DNA of 64,000 nt, from the NCBI RefSeq assembly GCF_008905045.1, contig NZ_VWMY01000049.1, forward strand, positions 1-64,000. The letters run 5' to 3'. The stretch is from Streptomyces albicerus (GTDB lineage: Bacteria > Actinomycetota > Actinomycetes > Streptomycetales > Streptomycetaceae). Position numbers and translations under genes: made by a program. Positions 34,826-44,600 of this stretch are shown here, in pieces. The notes beneath the pieces are model-generated. The model saw only the letters and a program-made list of their open reading frames with translations. It was not told the DNA's origin and did no database searches. The first letter of the stretch is position 1. The number at the start of each line of letters is the position of its first letter.

Positions 34826-37216
34826 ATGCAGCCGATCAACTCCGTCGACAGCGACGGCACCGCGGGCGGTTCCGCCGGGGCGGAGTCGGAACGCCGGCTC
34901 ATCCGAGTGCAGGGCGTTGTCCAGGGAGTTGGGTACCGGCCGTTCGTGTACACGCTGGCCCAGACCATGGAGCTGGTCGGCTGGGTACTCAATGATCCTC
35001 TGGGCGTACTGACCGAGGTCCATGGGACCAAGGAGCGGCTGGATGCCTTCACCCGGGATCTGCGTGACCGGGCCCCCCTGCTCGCGCGGGTGAACGAGGT
35101 ACGGGTCGAGGAGACTTCGTACAGGGACAAACCGCCGCCGGACTTCACGATCCGGGAAAGCGTGCACGGCGGTAACGCCCGCACGATCGTGCCGCCGGAC
35201 TCGCACGTCTGCCCGGACTGCCTGAACGAGGTCCGCGACCCCGGCGACCGCAGGTACCGGTACCCGTTCACCAACTGCACGCACTGCGGGCCGCGTTACT
35301 CCCTGATCCGCGACCTGCCGTACGACCGGGCGCAGACCACGATGGCCGCCTTCACCATGTGCGAGAACTGCGACCGGGAGTACCGGGACCCGGCCGACCG
35401 TAGGTATCACGCCCAGCCGAACGCCTGTCCGGCCTGCGGACCGCAGGTCACACTGTCGGGGCCGGACGGTGTGCTCGCCGAGCGGGACGCGGCCCTGGTG
35501 GCCACCTGTGCGGCACTGGCCGAGGGCCGGATCGTCGCGGTGAAGAGCGTCGGCGGCTTCCATCTGGCCGTCAACGCCCGCGACGCCGGGGCCGTGACCC
35601 GGCTGCGGCGCCGCAAGAAGCGCGACTCCAAGCCGTTCGCCGTCATGGCGGAGGGGCCCGGGTCCGTCGCCCGGTTCGCGGCGTTCGGCAGCGCGGAGTC
35701 CGAGTTGCTGGAGTCGCCGGCGCGGCCCATCGTCCTGCTGCGCAAGATCCCGGGGGTGCTCCCCGAGGCCGTCGCGCCACGCAACCCGAACGTCGGAGTC
35801 ATGCTCCCCTCGGCGCCGCTCCACCACCTGCTGCTCGACCACCCGGACCTCGACGTACTCGTGATGACGAGTGGCAACCTCTCCGGTTTCCCGATCGCCT
35901 ACCGCAACGAGGACGCCCTGAACATGCTTTTCGAGGTGGCCGACCTCGTGCTGCACCACGACCGGGACATCCACGTCCGAGTGGACGACTCGGTCGTGCG
36001 GTGCACCGTCCACCCCGCGTTCGACGAACCGATCGTCAGCTTTCTGCGCCGCTCTCGCGGCTACGCCCCGTATCCCGTGCACGTGGACGAGCTGCCCGAG
36101 CCGGTGCTTGCCTACGGGGCCGAACTGAAGACGACCGTCGCCCTGGGCTCGGGCGACCAGGTGTACATCAGCCAGCACATCGGTGATCTGAAGAACGACG
36201 AGACCTTCACGTCCTGTCGTGAGACAGCGGCACATCTCGCGGAGTTGTACGGTCTGAAGCCAGCCCGCGTCGCCTGTGACCTGCACCCCTCCTTCCGATC
36301 CCGCATCTCCGCCCAGGCGGAGCGGTCGGCGGACGTGATCGCGGTACAGCACCACCACGCCCACATGGCCTCGTGCATGGCCGAGAACCGGCTCAGCGGC
36401 ACCACGCTCGGCATCGTCTTCGACGGTGCCGGCTACGGCACCGACGGCACGATCTGGGGCGGGGAGTTCCTTTTGGGCGGCTACGCCGAGGTCCGCCGGA
36501 CGGCCCGTCTTCGGCACATCGTGCTGCCCGGCGGCGACAAAGCCGTGCACGAGCCGATCCGTACAGGGCTCGCCCTGGCACTGGACGCCTTCGGCCACGA
36601 CACGGACGCGGCACTGGCAGCGTTCCCCGCGCTCGGAGGTCTCAGCGGTCAGGAGCGCCACGTCTACGCGACGATGATCCGCAAGGGGATCAATGCGCCT
36701 CCGGTCTCCAGCATGGGGCGTCTGTTCGACGGTGTGGCCGCTCTGCTGGGTGTGTGCGCGTACGCCGAGTACGAGGCCCAGGGGCCGATCGAGCTGGAAG
36801 GCCTCCTCGGACGCGATCTCGCGATGACCGAGCCCTACCGCTTCGACGCCGCCGAGGCCGGCGGTCTCACGGAGATCGATTACCGCCCGGTGATCCAGGC
36901 GATCGCGGCCGATCTGGCCGCCGGGCTTGACGTGACCGGCATCAGCCGGCGCTTCCACTCGACGGTGGTCGCCCTCGTCCGGGACCGAGGCCTGACCGAG
37001 TGCCGCTCTGCCGGGATCGACCAGGTCGCCCTGTCGGGGGGCGTGTTCCTCAACGAGTTCCTGCTCGTGAACTCACTGCTGGAGCTGCGCGCCGCCGGTC
37101 TGGCCCCCTCCGCGCAACGGCTGGTCCCCACCAACGACGGCGGCATCGCACTCGGTCAGGTGATGGTGTCGAGCAATCGCTCGAAGCTGCGGCCCGATGC
37201 CCTGGCCGAACAATGA
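34826..37216 (+). CDS. hypF: HypF-like carbamoyltransferase
   Basis: 796 residues, full length for HypF. Order of domains: acylphosphatase (VVQGVGYRPFVYT, residues 31-43), two zinc fingers (CPDCLNEVRDPG, CTHCGPRYSLI, then MCENCDREYRDPADRRYH and CPACGP), YrdC-like (KSVGGFHLAVNA, RRKKRDSKPFAVM), and Kae1-like (VQHHHAHMASCMAEN, FDGAGYGTDGTIWGGEF, LSGGVFLNEF). HypF converts carbamoyl phosphate and ATP to carbamoyl-adenylate and loads it on the Cys of HypE. Unlike O-carbamoyltransferases such as TobZ, it keeps the acylphosphatase and zinc fingers. It lies between hypE and a PLP enzyme gene. Confidence 0.95.
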   Translation: MQPINSVDSDGTAGGSAGAESERRLIRVQGVVQGVGYRPFVYTLAQTMELVGWVLNDPLGVLTEVHGTKERLDAFTRDLRDRAPLLARVNEVRVEETSYRDKPPPDFTIRESVHGGNARTIVPPDSHVCPDCLNEVRDPGDRRYRYPFTNCTHCGPRYSLIRDLPYDRAQTTMAAFTMCENCDREYRDPADRRYHAQPNACPACGPQVTLSGPDGVLAERDAALVATCAALAEGRIVAVKSVGGFHLAVNARDAGAVTRLRRRKKRDSKPFAVMAEGPGSVARFAAFGSAESELLESPARPIVLLRKIPGVLPEAVAPRNPNVGVMLPSAPLHHLLLDHPDLDVLVMTSGNLSGFPIAYRNEDALNMLFEVADLVLHHDRDIHVRVDDSVVRCTVHPAFDEPIVSFLRRSRGYAPYPVHVDELPEPVLAYGAELKTTVALGSGDQVYISQHIGDLKNDETFTSCRETAAHLAELYGLKPARVACDLHPSFRSRISAQAERSADVIAVQHHHAHMASCMAENRLSGTTLGIVFDGAGYGTDGTIWGGEFLLGGYAEVRRTARLRHIVLPGGDKAVHEPIRTGLALALDAFGHDTDAALAAFPALGGLSGQERHVYATMIRKGINAPPVSSMGRLFDGVAALLGVCAYAEYEAQGPIELEGLLGRDLAMTEPYRFDAAEAGGLTEIDYRPVIQAIAADLAAGLDVTGISRRFHSTVVALVRDRGLTECRSAGIDQVALSGGVFLNEFLLVNSLLELRAAGLAPSAQRLVPTNDGGIALGQVMVSSNRSKLRPDALAEQ

Positions 37217-37229
37217 AGAAGGAAGGCCA

Positions 37230-38540
37230 ATGGCAATGGCAACACCGAATCTGAGCGATGTCGTGCGGCTCCTGGCAGAGCACGAGGCGGCGGCGGAGCG
37301 GAGCCTGAGTCTCGTACCGTCCGAGAACTCCATGTCCGGGCTGGCGAAGCTGCCCATGGTGCTGGACTCGTACCACCGCTACTTCTTCAACGAGGACGAC
37401 GATCCGGACCGCTGGCACTTCCGCGGCGCGCAGGGCCTGCGTGACGTGGAGATGTCCGTCACCATCCCGCTGCTGGAGCGGCTCGGGAAGGCGACGTACG
37501 TGTCCGTGCGGCCGTTGAGCGGCCTGAACGCCATGACGCTGGCCCTCGCCACCCTGGGCGGCGACCCTGGTTCCACCGTCGTGACGATAAGCCCGGAGAA
37601 CGGCGGGCACTACGCCACCCCGAGCGTGGCCCAGCGGCTGGGCCAGCGCGTCGAGTGGCTGCGCGGACCGAACCCGCACGAGCTCGACCTCGAACACGCC
37701 GCCGAGCTTCTGGGCCGGATCCGCCCCGCACTGGTGTACGTGGACCAGTCGCACTGCCTGTTCCCCATCGACGCCGCCGCCCTGGTGCGTACGGTGCGCG
37801 AGGCGTCTCCGGAGACACTGGTGCATGTGGACGCCAGCCACTGGATGGGCCTGGTGCTGGCCGGCGTGTTTCCCAACCCGCTGGACGCGGGGGCGGACAG
37901 CTTCGGCGGCTCCACCCACAAGACGTTCCCCGGCCCGCACAAGGCGGTGCTGCTCACCCGGGACGCGAGTATCGAGAAGCGGATCAGGGAGACCCAGGAC
38001 TTCCTGATCAGCAGCCACCACTTCGCCTCGACGCTCAGCCTGGGCATGGCGCTGCTGGAGTTCCAGGAGTTCGGCCCTGCCTACGCGAAGACGGTGGTCA
38101 GTCACACCAAGGACTTCGGCCGACTGCTCGCCGAGCGCGGGCTCACGGTCGTCGCGGCGGACCGCGGCTACTCCGCAGGTCACCAGCTCTGGCTGGACAC
38201 CGAGAACGACGGTGTGGCGCCCAGCCTGGCGAGCGACCGGCTCGCGGCGGCCGGCCTCAACGTCAACTTCATGGCGGGCCTGCCCGGTTTCACCCGCCAG
38301 GGCATGCGGATCGGCCTCAACGAAGCGGCCTACAAGGGGCTGACCACCGAGGACCTGCCCGAGCTTGCCGATGTCTTCGTCGCGGCCGTACGGGACACCT
38401 CGCCGGCGTCCGGTCTCGCGGACCGGGTCGCCGCCCTGCGCGGCCGCGTCCCACTCGGCGCCGCGCTTCCCGAGGCGGCGCAACTGCTGGACAGTTCGCT
38501 TGCGCTGGTCTGCCGAGCCCTGCGCGGGCACACGTCGTAG
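37230..38540 (+). CDS. SHMT-fold PLP-dependent enzyme
   Basis: 436 residues from ATG 37230 with AAGAAGGAAGG upstream. It is related to serine hydroxymethyltransferase: LVPSENSMS near residue 28, HVDASHWMG (PLP-binding Asp), and GGSTHKTFPGPHKAV with the Schiff-base Lys near 231. The sequence is distant from housekeeping GlyA, which has SENF and STTHKTLRGPRGG. Secondary-metabolism members act as transaldolases or beta-substituting enzymes, joining glycine- or threonine-derived units to other acceptors. Placed directly after hypF, it could build the amino acid that receives the cyano or carbamoyl unit. That is inference. Confidence 0.82.
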   Translation: MAMATPNLSDVVRLLAEHEAAAERSLSLVPSENSMSGLAKLPMVLDSYHRYFFNEDDDPDRWHFRGAQGLRDVEMSVTIPLLERLGKATYVSVRPLSGLNAMTLALATLGGDPGSTVVTISPENGGHYATPSVAQRLGQRVEWLRGPNPHELDLEHAAELLGRIRPALVYVDQSHCLFPIDAAALVRTVREASPETLVHVDASHWMGLVLAGVFPNPLDAGADSFGGSTHKTFPGPHKAVLLTRDASIEKRIRETQDFLISSHHFASTLSLGMALLEFQEFGPAYAKTVVSHTKDFGRLLAERGLTVVAADRGYSAGHQLWLDTENDGVAPSLASDRLAAAGLNVNFMAGLPGFTRQGMRIGLNEAAYKGLTTEDLPELADVFVAAVRDTSPASGLADRVAALRGRVPLGAALPEAAQLLDSSLALVCRALRGHTS

Positions 38541-38571
38541 CCCGCCTCCCACGATCCTCAGGAGCAAGACC

Positions 38572-39312
38572 ATGAGCCGCCCCGTCATCGGCATCACCGG
38601 CTACCGCGACCGGGCCAGATGGAACATCTGGGACACCGACGCCACGATGATCCAGCAGTCCTACGTACGCGGAGTCACAGCGAACGGAGGCCGTGCGGTG
38701 GTCCTTCCGCCCGACGACCTCGACGCGGACGTCCTGCACCGACTGGACGGCCTGCTGCTGACGGGTGGCGCGGACATCGGGCCCGGCCACTACGGGCAGC
38801 AGCGCCACCCGGAGAGCGACGCCCCACGGGCGGACCGCGATCGCGGGGAACTGCTGCTGCTGCGTGCGGGCCTGGCGATGGATCTGCCCGTCCTCGGCAT
38901 CTGCCGGGGTCTGCAGCTCCTGGCCATCGCCTACGGCGGCACCCTCCACCAGCATCTGCCGGACGTCGTCGGCCACACGGGGCACTGCCCGAGGGAGGGC
39001 GAGTTCGCACACCACGACGTCGTCTTCACCGAGAACAGCCGGGCCGCGTCCCTGTACGGACCGAGGGCCCGGACCAACTCCCACCACCATCAGGCCGTGG
39101 CCGACCCCGGGCTGCTGACGGTGACCGGCCGCACCGACGACGGCGTCGCCGAAGCCGCCGAGGACCCCGCGAAGCGGTTCGTTCTCGGGGTGCAGTGGCA
39201 CCCCGAGGTCTCGGAGGACGACCACCTCTTCGCCGCGTTCGTGGCGGCCTGTGAGAAGACCGCCGCCGACCGCAACGCGGGTGCCGGGTGCGAGTTCCAG
39301 GGAGCCCAATGA
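38572..39312 (+). CDS. Class I glutamine-amidotransferase-like hydrolase (peptidase C26, PuuD type)
   Basis: 246 residues from ATG 38572 with AGGAGC upstream. It has the oxyanion strand LLLTGGADIGPGHYG, the nucleophile elbow LGICRGLQLL with Cys111, and GVQWHPE carrying the catalytic His. This is the gamma-glutamyl-GABA hydrolase family. In biosynthetic clusters such enzymes remove a gamma-glutamyl protecting group or hydrolyse an amide. It ends the plus-strand operon that starts with the isochorismatase gene, so a deprotecting step in the same branch is likely. Confidence 0.85.
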   Translation: MSRPVIGITGYRDRARWNIWDTDATMIQQSYVRGVTANGGRAVVLPPDDLDADVLHRLDGLLLTGGADIGPGHYGQQRHPESDAPRADRDRGELLLLRAGLAMDLPVLGICRGLQLLAIAYGGTLHQHLPDVVGHTGHCPREGEFAHHDVVFTENSRAASLYGPRARTNSHHHQAVADPGLLTVTGRTDDGVAEAAEDPAKRFVLGVQWHPEVSEDDHLFAAFVAACEKTAADRNAGAGCEFQGAQ

Positions 39313-39432
39313 CCATTCCGCGCAGAGCCGCACCGCACCCCGCGCGTGTCGCCCCGCAGAACGTACCCCGCTGATCAGCCACCGGCGCCGTGCCGGATGA
39401 TCCCGCCCGCCGGACTGCGCACATCTCCACTG

Positions 39433-39453
39433 GGGTGAACCCGCCCGTCACCC
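39433..39453. terminator. Possible terminator between converging operons
   Basis: GGGTGA and TCACCC form a 6-bp stem with a 9-nt loop between the C26 gene and the converging oxygenase genes. It is short and has no T tract. Confidence 0.3.
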
Positions 39454-39487
39454 GGATACGCGCACAACTCCGGTGGCGCCGGGGGTG

Positions 39488-40486
39488 TCAGCGGTGGTCG
39501 GGATGAACGTACAGATCGGACATGGCGACCAGGATGCGCCGGTCGCCCTGGAACGGCTCCCTCGCGTGCATCGCAAGGAAGTTGTCCACGGCCATGACAT
39601 CGCCCTTCGCCCAGGCGAAGGAGACCGATGCGTCCTCGTAGAGCTTACGAATCAGTGCGACCACTTCGTCCTCGATCTGCTCACCGTCACCGTAGTAGGC
39701 GTTGCGCGGCAGTCCTTCGAGTCCGTACTCGCCGACCAGTACCTCGACCACCTCTGTAGGCAGGTTGGAGGTGTGGAAGAGATGGGCGTGATTGAACCAG
39801 ACGGTCTCACCGGTGCGCGGGTGCTCGGCGAGCGCCTGACGGACCGACACGGTGCGCAGACCGTCGTTGTCCGTCCACTCGTGCACGGTGCCGGACTGCC
39901 GGCAGTACGCCTCGACCTCGGCCCGGTCGGTGGTCTGGAAGACCTCCTGCCACGGGATGTCGATGTCGGGGCCGTAATTACGGACGTAACGGACCCCGTG
40001 GCGCAGGAAGCGCTCGCGCACCTCCGCGGGGATCCGCGGGAACACCTTCCGCTCGCTGGCGACCGGGGTCGCCCCGCCGGTGGCCGACGGGCGGTCACCG
40101 TAGAAGTAGAGGTAACTGGGCCAGTTGTGCGCGTAGGACATCTCGTGGTGGAACGGAATCCACTGGTCCGCACTCAGCTCCGTCGAGGTGAACACCTTGT
40201 CGGCGACCTCGTTGCGGGGCGCCGCCCGTTCCAGGTAACCGAGCAGGTCCGACGAGACCGCCCGGGCGGCCTGCCCGAACGCCTCCGGGTCCGGCACGTC
40301 GAACCCGCGGAATAGCAGCACGCCGTAACGGTCGAGGCCGGCCTGCACCCGGCCGTGGTGCCGGGCGATCCAGGGGGCCAGCCGCAGGCCCGGCTCCGCC
40401 GCCTCGATCTTGAGGAGGAAGGGCTCGTCGTCCAGGGGCCGCGCACGCGCCCCGGGGAAGTCGGTCACGTCGGCCAGCGTGGTCAC
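39488..40486 (-). CDS. TauD/SyrP-like Fe(II)/2-oxoglutarate oxygenase (1)
   Basis: 332 residues, overlapping the previous gene by four bases (GTGA). It has the TauD/TfdA fold: LLFRGFDVPDP near the N terminus, iron ligands HHEMSY (His-x-Glu) and a distal His in LAMHAREPF, and RRILVAMSDLY with the 2-oxoglutarate-binding Arg. SyrP-like members hydroxylate amino acids on NRPS carrier proteins, and TauD itself oxidises the carbon next to a sulfonate. Both ideas fit this cluster. HxE instead of HxD is accepted in SyrP-type enzymes. Neighbours: the paralogous oxygenase and a C-A-T NRPS. Confidence 0.88.
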   Translation of the reverse strand: MTTLADVTDFPGARARPLDDEPFLLKIEAAEPGLRLAPWIARHHGRVQAGLDRYGVLLFRGFDVPDPEAFGQAARAVSSDLLGYLERAAPRNEVADKVFTSTELSADQWIPFHHEMSYAHNWPSYLYFYGDRPSATGGATPVASERKVFPRIPAEVRERFLRHGVRYVRNYGPDIDIPWQEVFQTTDRAEVEAYCRQSGTVHEWTDNDGLRTVSVRQALAEHPRTGETVWFNHAHLFHTSNLPTEVVEVLVGEYGLEGLPRNAYYGDGEQIEDEVVALIRKLYEDASVSFAWAKGDVMAVDNFLAMHAREPFQGDRRILVAMSDLYVHPDHR

Positions 40487-41478
40487 TGTGCCCCCTCGAT
40501 GTCACGGATCGGGTCCGCCATGGCGGCGAGGATCCTGCGCGGCCCTTCGAAGGGCTCCCGGGCATGCGCCGTGATCATGTTTTCCACCAGGAGTACGTCA
40601 CCGGCCTCCCAGTCGAAGCCCGTGGTCTCCTTCGCCAGGACGGACCGGATCTCCTCCAGAGTCTCCCGTTCGATGGGCGAACCGTCCCCGTAGTACGTGT
40701 TGTACGGGAGGTCCTCCGGTTCCAGCGCCGCGAGAAGGCCCTCGCTGACTTCTTCGGGCAGGGAGGTGACGTGGAAGAAATGCGCGTGGTTGAACCAGGT
40801 GCGCTCGCCGGTCACCGGGTGTGCGTGCACAGCGGGCCTCACCTGGTATGTGCGCAGTTGTTCGTCGTCCACCCACTCGGCGGTGATACCGGCTCGCTCA
40901 CAGTAGGCCTGCGCCTGCGCGCGGCTGTCGGTCTGGAACGCCTCCTGCCAGGACAGGCTGATGCCGGGCAGATAGTTGCGCACGTAGCGCACGCCGAGTC
41001 GTTCGAATTTCTCGGCCGTGGCAGCGCTCAGGCCGGCGAGTACCCGGCGCGAGTCGGCGAGCGGGGTACGGCCGCCCCTGGTCGCCGCGGTCTCGCAGAA
41101 GAAGACGATCCGCGTCGGCCAGTTGTCGGTGTACGACTGCTCGTTGTGGAGCAGGATGTGCTGGTCCGCGGGGTACTCGGTGGACGTGTAGACGCCTTCC
41201 GACACCTCGCTGCGGGGCGAGGACCGCTCGCCGTAGTCGAGAACCTTCGACGAGAGGACGTTCATCACCTCCCGGAAGCCCTTGTGGTCCGAGACTGCGA
41301 ACCCGCGGAAGAGCACGGCGCCGGCCGTCCGGGCCAGGCTGTCGACCGTCTCCCGATGGTCACCGATCCACCGGACGGGGTCGGTTCCCGGCTCGGTGGC
41401 CCGGATCACGGCCGGCAGGGTGCGGCCGCCGTCTCCGTCCTTGTGAATCTCGACTGCTGCTTCGTCGGCCTCTGTCAT
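40483..41478 (-). CDS. TauD/SyrP-like Fe(II)/2-oxoglutarate oxygenase (2)
   Basis: 331 residues from ATG 41478. It is a paralogue of the next gene: VLFRGFAVSDH, iron ligands LLHNEQSY (His-x-Glu) and ITAHAREPF, RRILAAMADP at the end, and the shared WFNHAHFFH segment. The two products share much sequence along their length, so they arose by duplication and may act at two different residues or two steps. The likely role is beta-hydroxylation of a carrier-bound amino acid. The gene lies 156 bases downstream of the NRPS. Confidence 0.88.
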   Translation of the reverse strand: MTEADEAAVEIHKDGDGGRTLPAVIRATEPGTDPVRWIGDHRETVDSLARTAGAVLFRGFAVSDHKGFREVMNVLSSKVLDYGERSSPRSEVSEGVYTSTEYPADQHILLHNEQSYTDNWPTRIVFFCETAATRGGRTPLADSRRVLAGLSAATAEKFERLGVRYVRNYLPGISLSWQEAFQTDSRAQAQAYCERAGITAEWVDDEQLRTYQVRPAVHAHPVTGERTWFNHAHFFHVTSLPEEVSEGLLAALEPEDLPYNTYYGDGSPIERETLEEIRSVLAKETTGFDWEAGDVLLVENMITAHAREPFEGPRRILAAMADPIRDIEGAQ

Positions 41479-41634
41479 CGATGATTCTCCAGATCCTTCA
41501 ACTCGGAGTGACCCAGGACCTCGTCGGGGATGCCTCCGGGTCCGCGGACGTACGCGCGGAACGTGGCGCTTCGGCTCCGGCGGCGCAGCCACCGTCCGCC
41601 TTCTTCGCTTCTCGCACCGACGGCCGGCCTGGCG

Positions 41635-44600
41635 TCAGCCACGGTTCCGGTAGATCCGCGGGATGGGTGTGGCCTCGGGCGCCGCCGTGCTCTGCGCCTG
41701 CCTCTGTTCCACGAGTTCCGCCAGTGACGCGAGGTCCGGTGCCTTGAAGAACTGGCCGACCTTCACCTGCACGCCGAACTCGCCCCGGATTCTGGAGATC
41801 GCCCGGATGGCGAGGAGTGAATGGCCGCCCAGCTCGAAGAACGAGTCGCGCAGCCCGATCCGGTCCACGTCGAGGAGTTCGGCGCAGACGTCGGCGAGCT
41901 TCTTCTGCACCGGGGTCCGCGGCTCCTCGTAGGGCTTCCTGGACCGGCGCTCACCATCCGGCTCCGGCAGTGCCGACGTGTCGATCTTGCCGTGCGCGCC
42001 CAACGGCCATTTGGGCAGCGTGAGCAGGTGCGTGGGCACCATCGCCTGCGGCAACAACTCACCGAGCCACTCCTGCAGTTCGATGTCCAGTCCGGCGGGT
42101 GCCTCCTGCTGCCCGGTGGTCACGTAGCCGACCAGCTGCGGCCGGCCCTGCCCGTCAGCGCGGACCCGAACCAGCGCGCCGGTCACCCCCGGGTGGCGGC
42201 GCAGTGCCGCCTCCACCTCTCCCGGCTCGATGCGATGACCACGGATCTTCACCTGATCGTCGATGCGTCCGAGGAACTCCAGGGCTCCGTCGGGCAGCCG
42301 GCGGACCCGGTCGCCCGTCGCGTAGAGCCGCGCCCCGGCGGTGAACGGGTGCGGGACGAACCGCTCGGCGGTCAGCGCGGGAGCGTCCAGATAGCCGCGT
42401 GCCACCTGTACACCCCCGATGAACAGCTCACCGGGCACCCCGATCGGCCTGCGACGGCCCGCGGCGTCCAGAACAAGCAACTCGGTTCCGGGAACCGGCC
42501 GTCCGATCGGGACCGAGGCGGGGACGGGGGACAAGACCTGGCCGGCAGTCACGTCGATGACGGCCTCCGTCGGGCCGTACTGGTTGAACAGCCGAGCCTG
42601 CGGATATCTGGCCAGCACCTGCTCGGCCGAGTCAGGGGACAGTCTCTCGCCGCCGCTGAAGAGCAGCCGCAGGCCGGTGTGGTCGGCGGCCCGCGCCGAC
42701 ACGAACTCCTGGAGCATCGACGGCACGAAGTGACAGACCGTCACACCCCGCCGCTCGATGATCTCGTGCAGGGCATCCGCGTCCCGGTGCGCGCCAGGGC
42801 GGGCGCTCACCGCCGCGGCGCCGCTGACGAGGGGAAGCAGCAACTCCCACAGCGACACGTCGAAGCCGATCGGGGCCTTCTGGAGCACCCGGTCGGCGGG
42901 CTCGATCCGGTAGGCCTCCCGCATGCCGGTCAGCCGGTTGAGCAGGCCGCCGTGCGTCGTCAGGACGCCCTTGGGCCGGCCGGTCGAACCGGATGTGAAC
43001 AGCAGGGAGGCAGCGCTCCCGGCCGGTAGGGGGCCGGCCCCGGGACGGTGGTCCGGCTGCCCGGCGAGGTCGTCCGCGGACACGGGCAGGACCTCTCGAC
43101 CGGGGAAGAGCGCCCGGTGACCGGAGCCCGCCAGAATGGTCCGGGGGCCGCCGTCGGCGACGAGCTGCTCCAGCCGGGCCACCGGGTAGTCGGGGACCAG
43201 CGGCAGGAAGACGGCGCCGGTTCTCAGCACCCCGAGCACCGTGGCGACCAGGTCCGCACCCCGGTCCAGGCAGACGCCCACCCGGTCCTCGGCGCGAATC
43301 CCGCGTTCCAGCAGGAGGTGCGCCACCCGGTTGGCCCGGGCGTCCAGCTCCGCGTACGTCAGGGTCTCCCCCGTGCCGTCGCAGATCACCGCCGTGGCCC
43401 CGGGGGTGCTGTCCGCCTGGGCCTCGAACCACTCGACTACGCCCGCGTGCCGCGTCCCGACGGCCGGTGCCGACTCGAAGGAGACGATCCGGTCGTACTC
43501 CCCCCGCGGCATCACCGGCAGCGTCGCCACCGGGCTGCCGGGGGCGACGGCCGCTGCGGCCAGCAGGCTCGTGAAGGCCGCAGCCAGTCGCTCCGCGGTG
43601 CCGCGGTCGAAGAGTTCGGTGGAGTACTCAAGCCACCCCGCCAGCCCGCCGGCCGCCTCCGGCGCGAGCTGCACGGACAGATCGCAGCGCACGTTGCCGA
43701 CGAGTGAAGGCAGGAGCGCCGCTTCGAGCCCCGGCGCGGTGAAGGCCAGCGGAGGCATGTTGTGGAGGGCCAGCCAGTGGCGCGCGAGGGTGGTCTGGCC
43801 CGACACGTCACGCTCGGCCGGGACTTCGGCGACGATGTGGTCGAAGGGCACGTCCTGGTTCGCGTAGGCGTCGACGCAGGCGTCCCGGCTGCGCCGCAGC
43901 AGCGCACGGAAGTCGTCGGCGGGCTCCATCGCGACGCGCAGCGGCAGTGTGTTGACGAAGAATCCGACGATGTTCTCCAGTTCCGCGCGGCGCCGCCCCG
44001 CCACCGGAGTGCCGACGACCACGTCGTTCTCGCCCGACCAGAGGTGGAGCACGGCGGACCAGCCGGCGACCAGCGCCATGAAGAGCGTGGCCTGGGCCTC
44101 GTCGGTGAGGACGCGGAGCGCGGCCACTACCGACGGAGGAAGTGTGAGAGGAACGGAGTCGCCCGCGTAGGAGCGACGCGCGGGGCGGGGCCGGTCGGTC
44201 GGGATGTCGACCAGGGGGATGCCGTCGAGCTTCTTTCGCCAGTGGTCGAGCTGGGCCGCCAGCTGTCCACCCTCCAGCGATTCTCGCTGCCAGACAGCGA
44301 AGTCGGCGTACTGGAGCGGGAGTTCGTCGAATTGGAACGCACGGCCCTGGGAGAGCGACTCATAGGCGGCGCCCACGTCTGCCATCAGCAGGCCCATGGA
44401 CCAGCCGTCCATCGCGATGTGGTGGACGGTGAGAACCAGCACCCATTCGGGCTCCGCGGCGTCGGTCACCCTGAGCAGGACCGGGCGCAGCAGCGGAGGC
44501 CTCGCCAGGTCGAAGCCCCGCGAGGCGAGGTCGGCCACGGTCTGCCGCAGCGAGTCCCGGGTGACGTCGCGGACCGGCAGGTCCAGGCGGACCTCGTTGG

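Noticed and set aside
32999..36958. Very long open frame antisense to hypE/hypF
   Set aside because: Antisense to well-supported genes with repeated His/Arg/Gly/Asp low-complexity composition and no domain.
33776..37216. HypE-HypF as ordinary hydrogenase maturation genes
   Set aside because: There is no hydrogenase, hypA, B, C or D in the window, and the operon and motif link them to the NRPS cluster. A distant hydrogenase locus cannot be ruled out from here.
37230..38540. Housekeeping glycine hydroxymethyltransferase
   Set aside because: The sequence differs from GlyA at the key motifs and the gene is embedded between hypF and a C26 hydrolase gene.
39488..41478. Taurine dioxygenases for sulfur scavenging
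   Set aside because: No sulfonate transporter genes are near and the pair is attached to an NRPS gene; SyrP-like roles are more probable.
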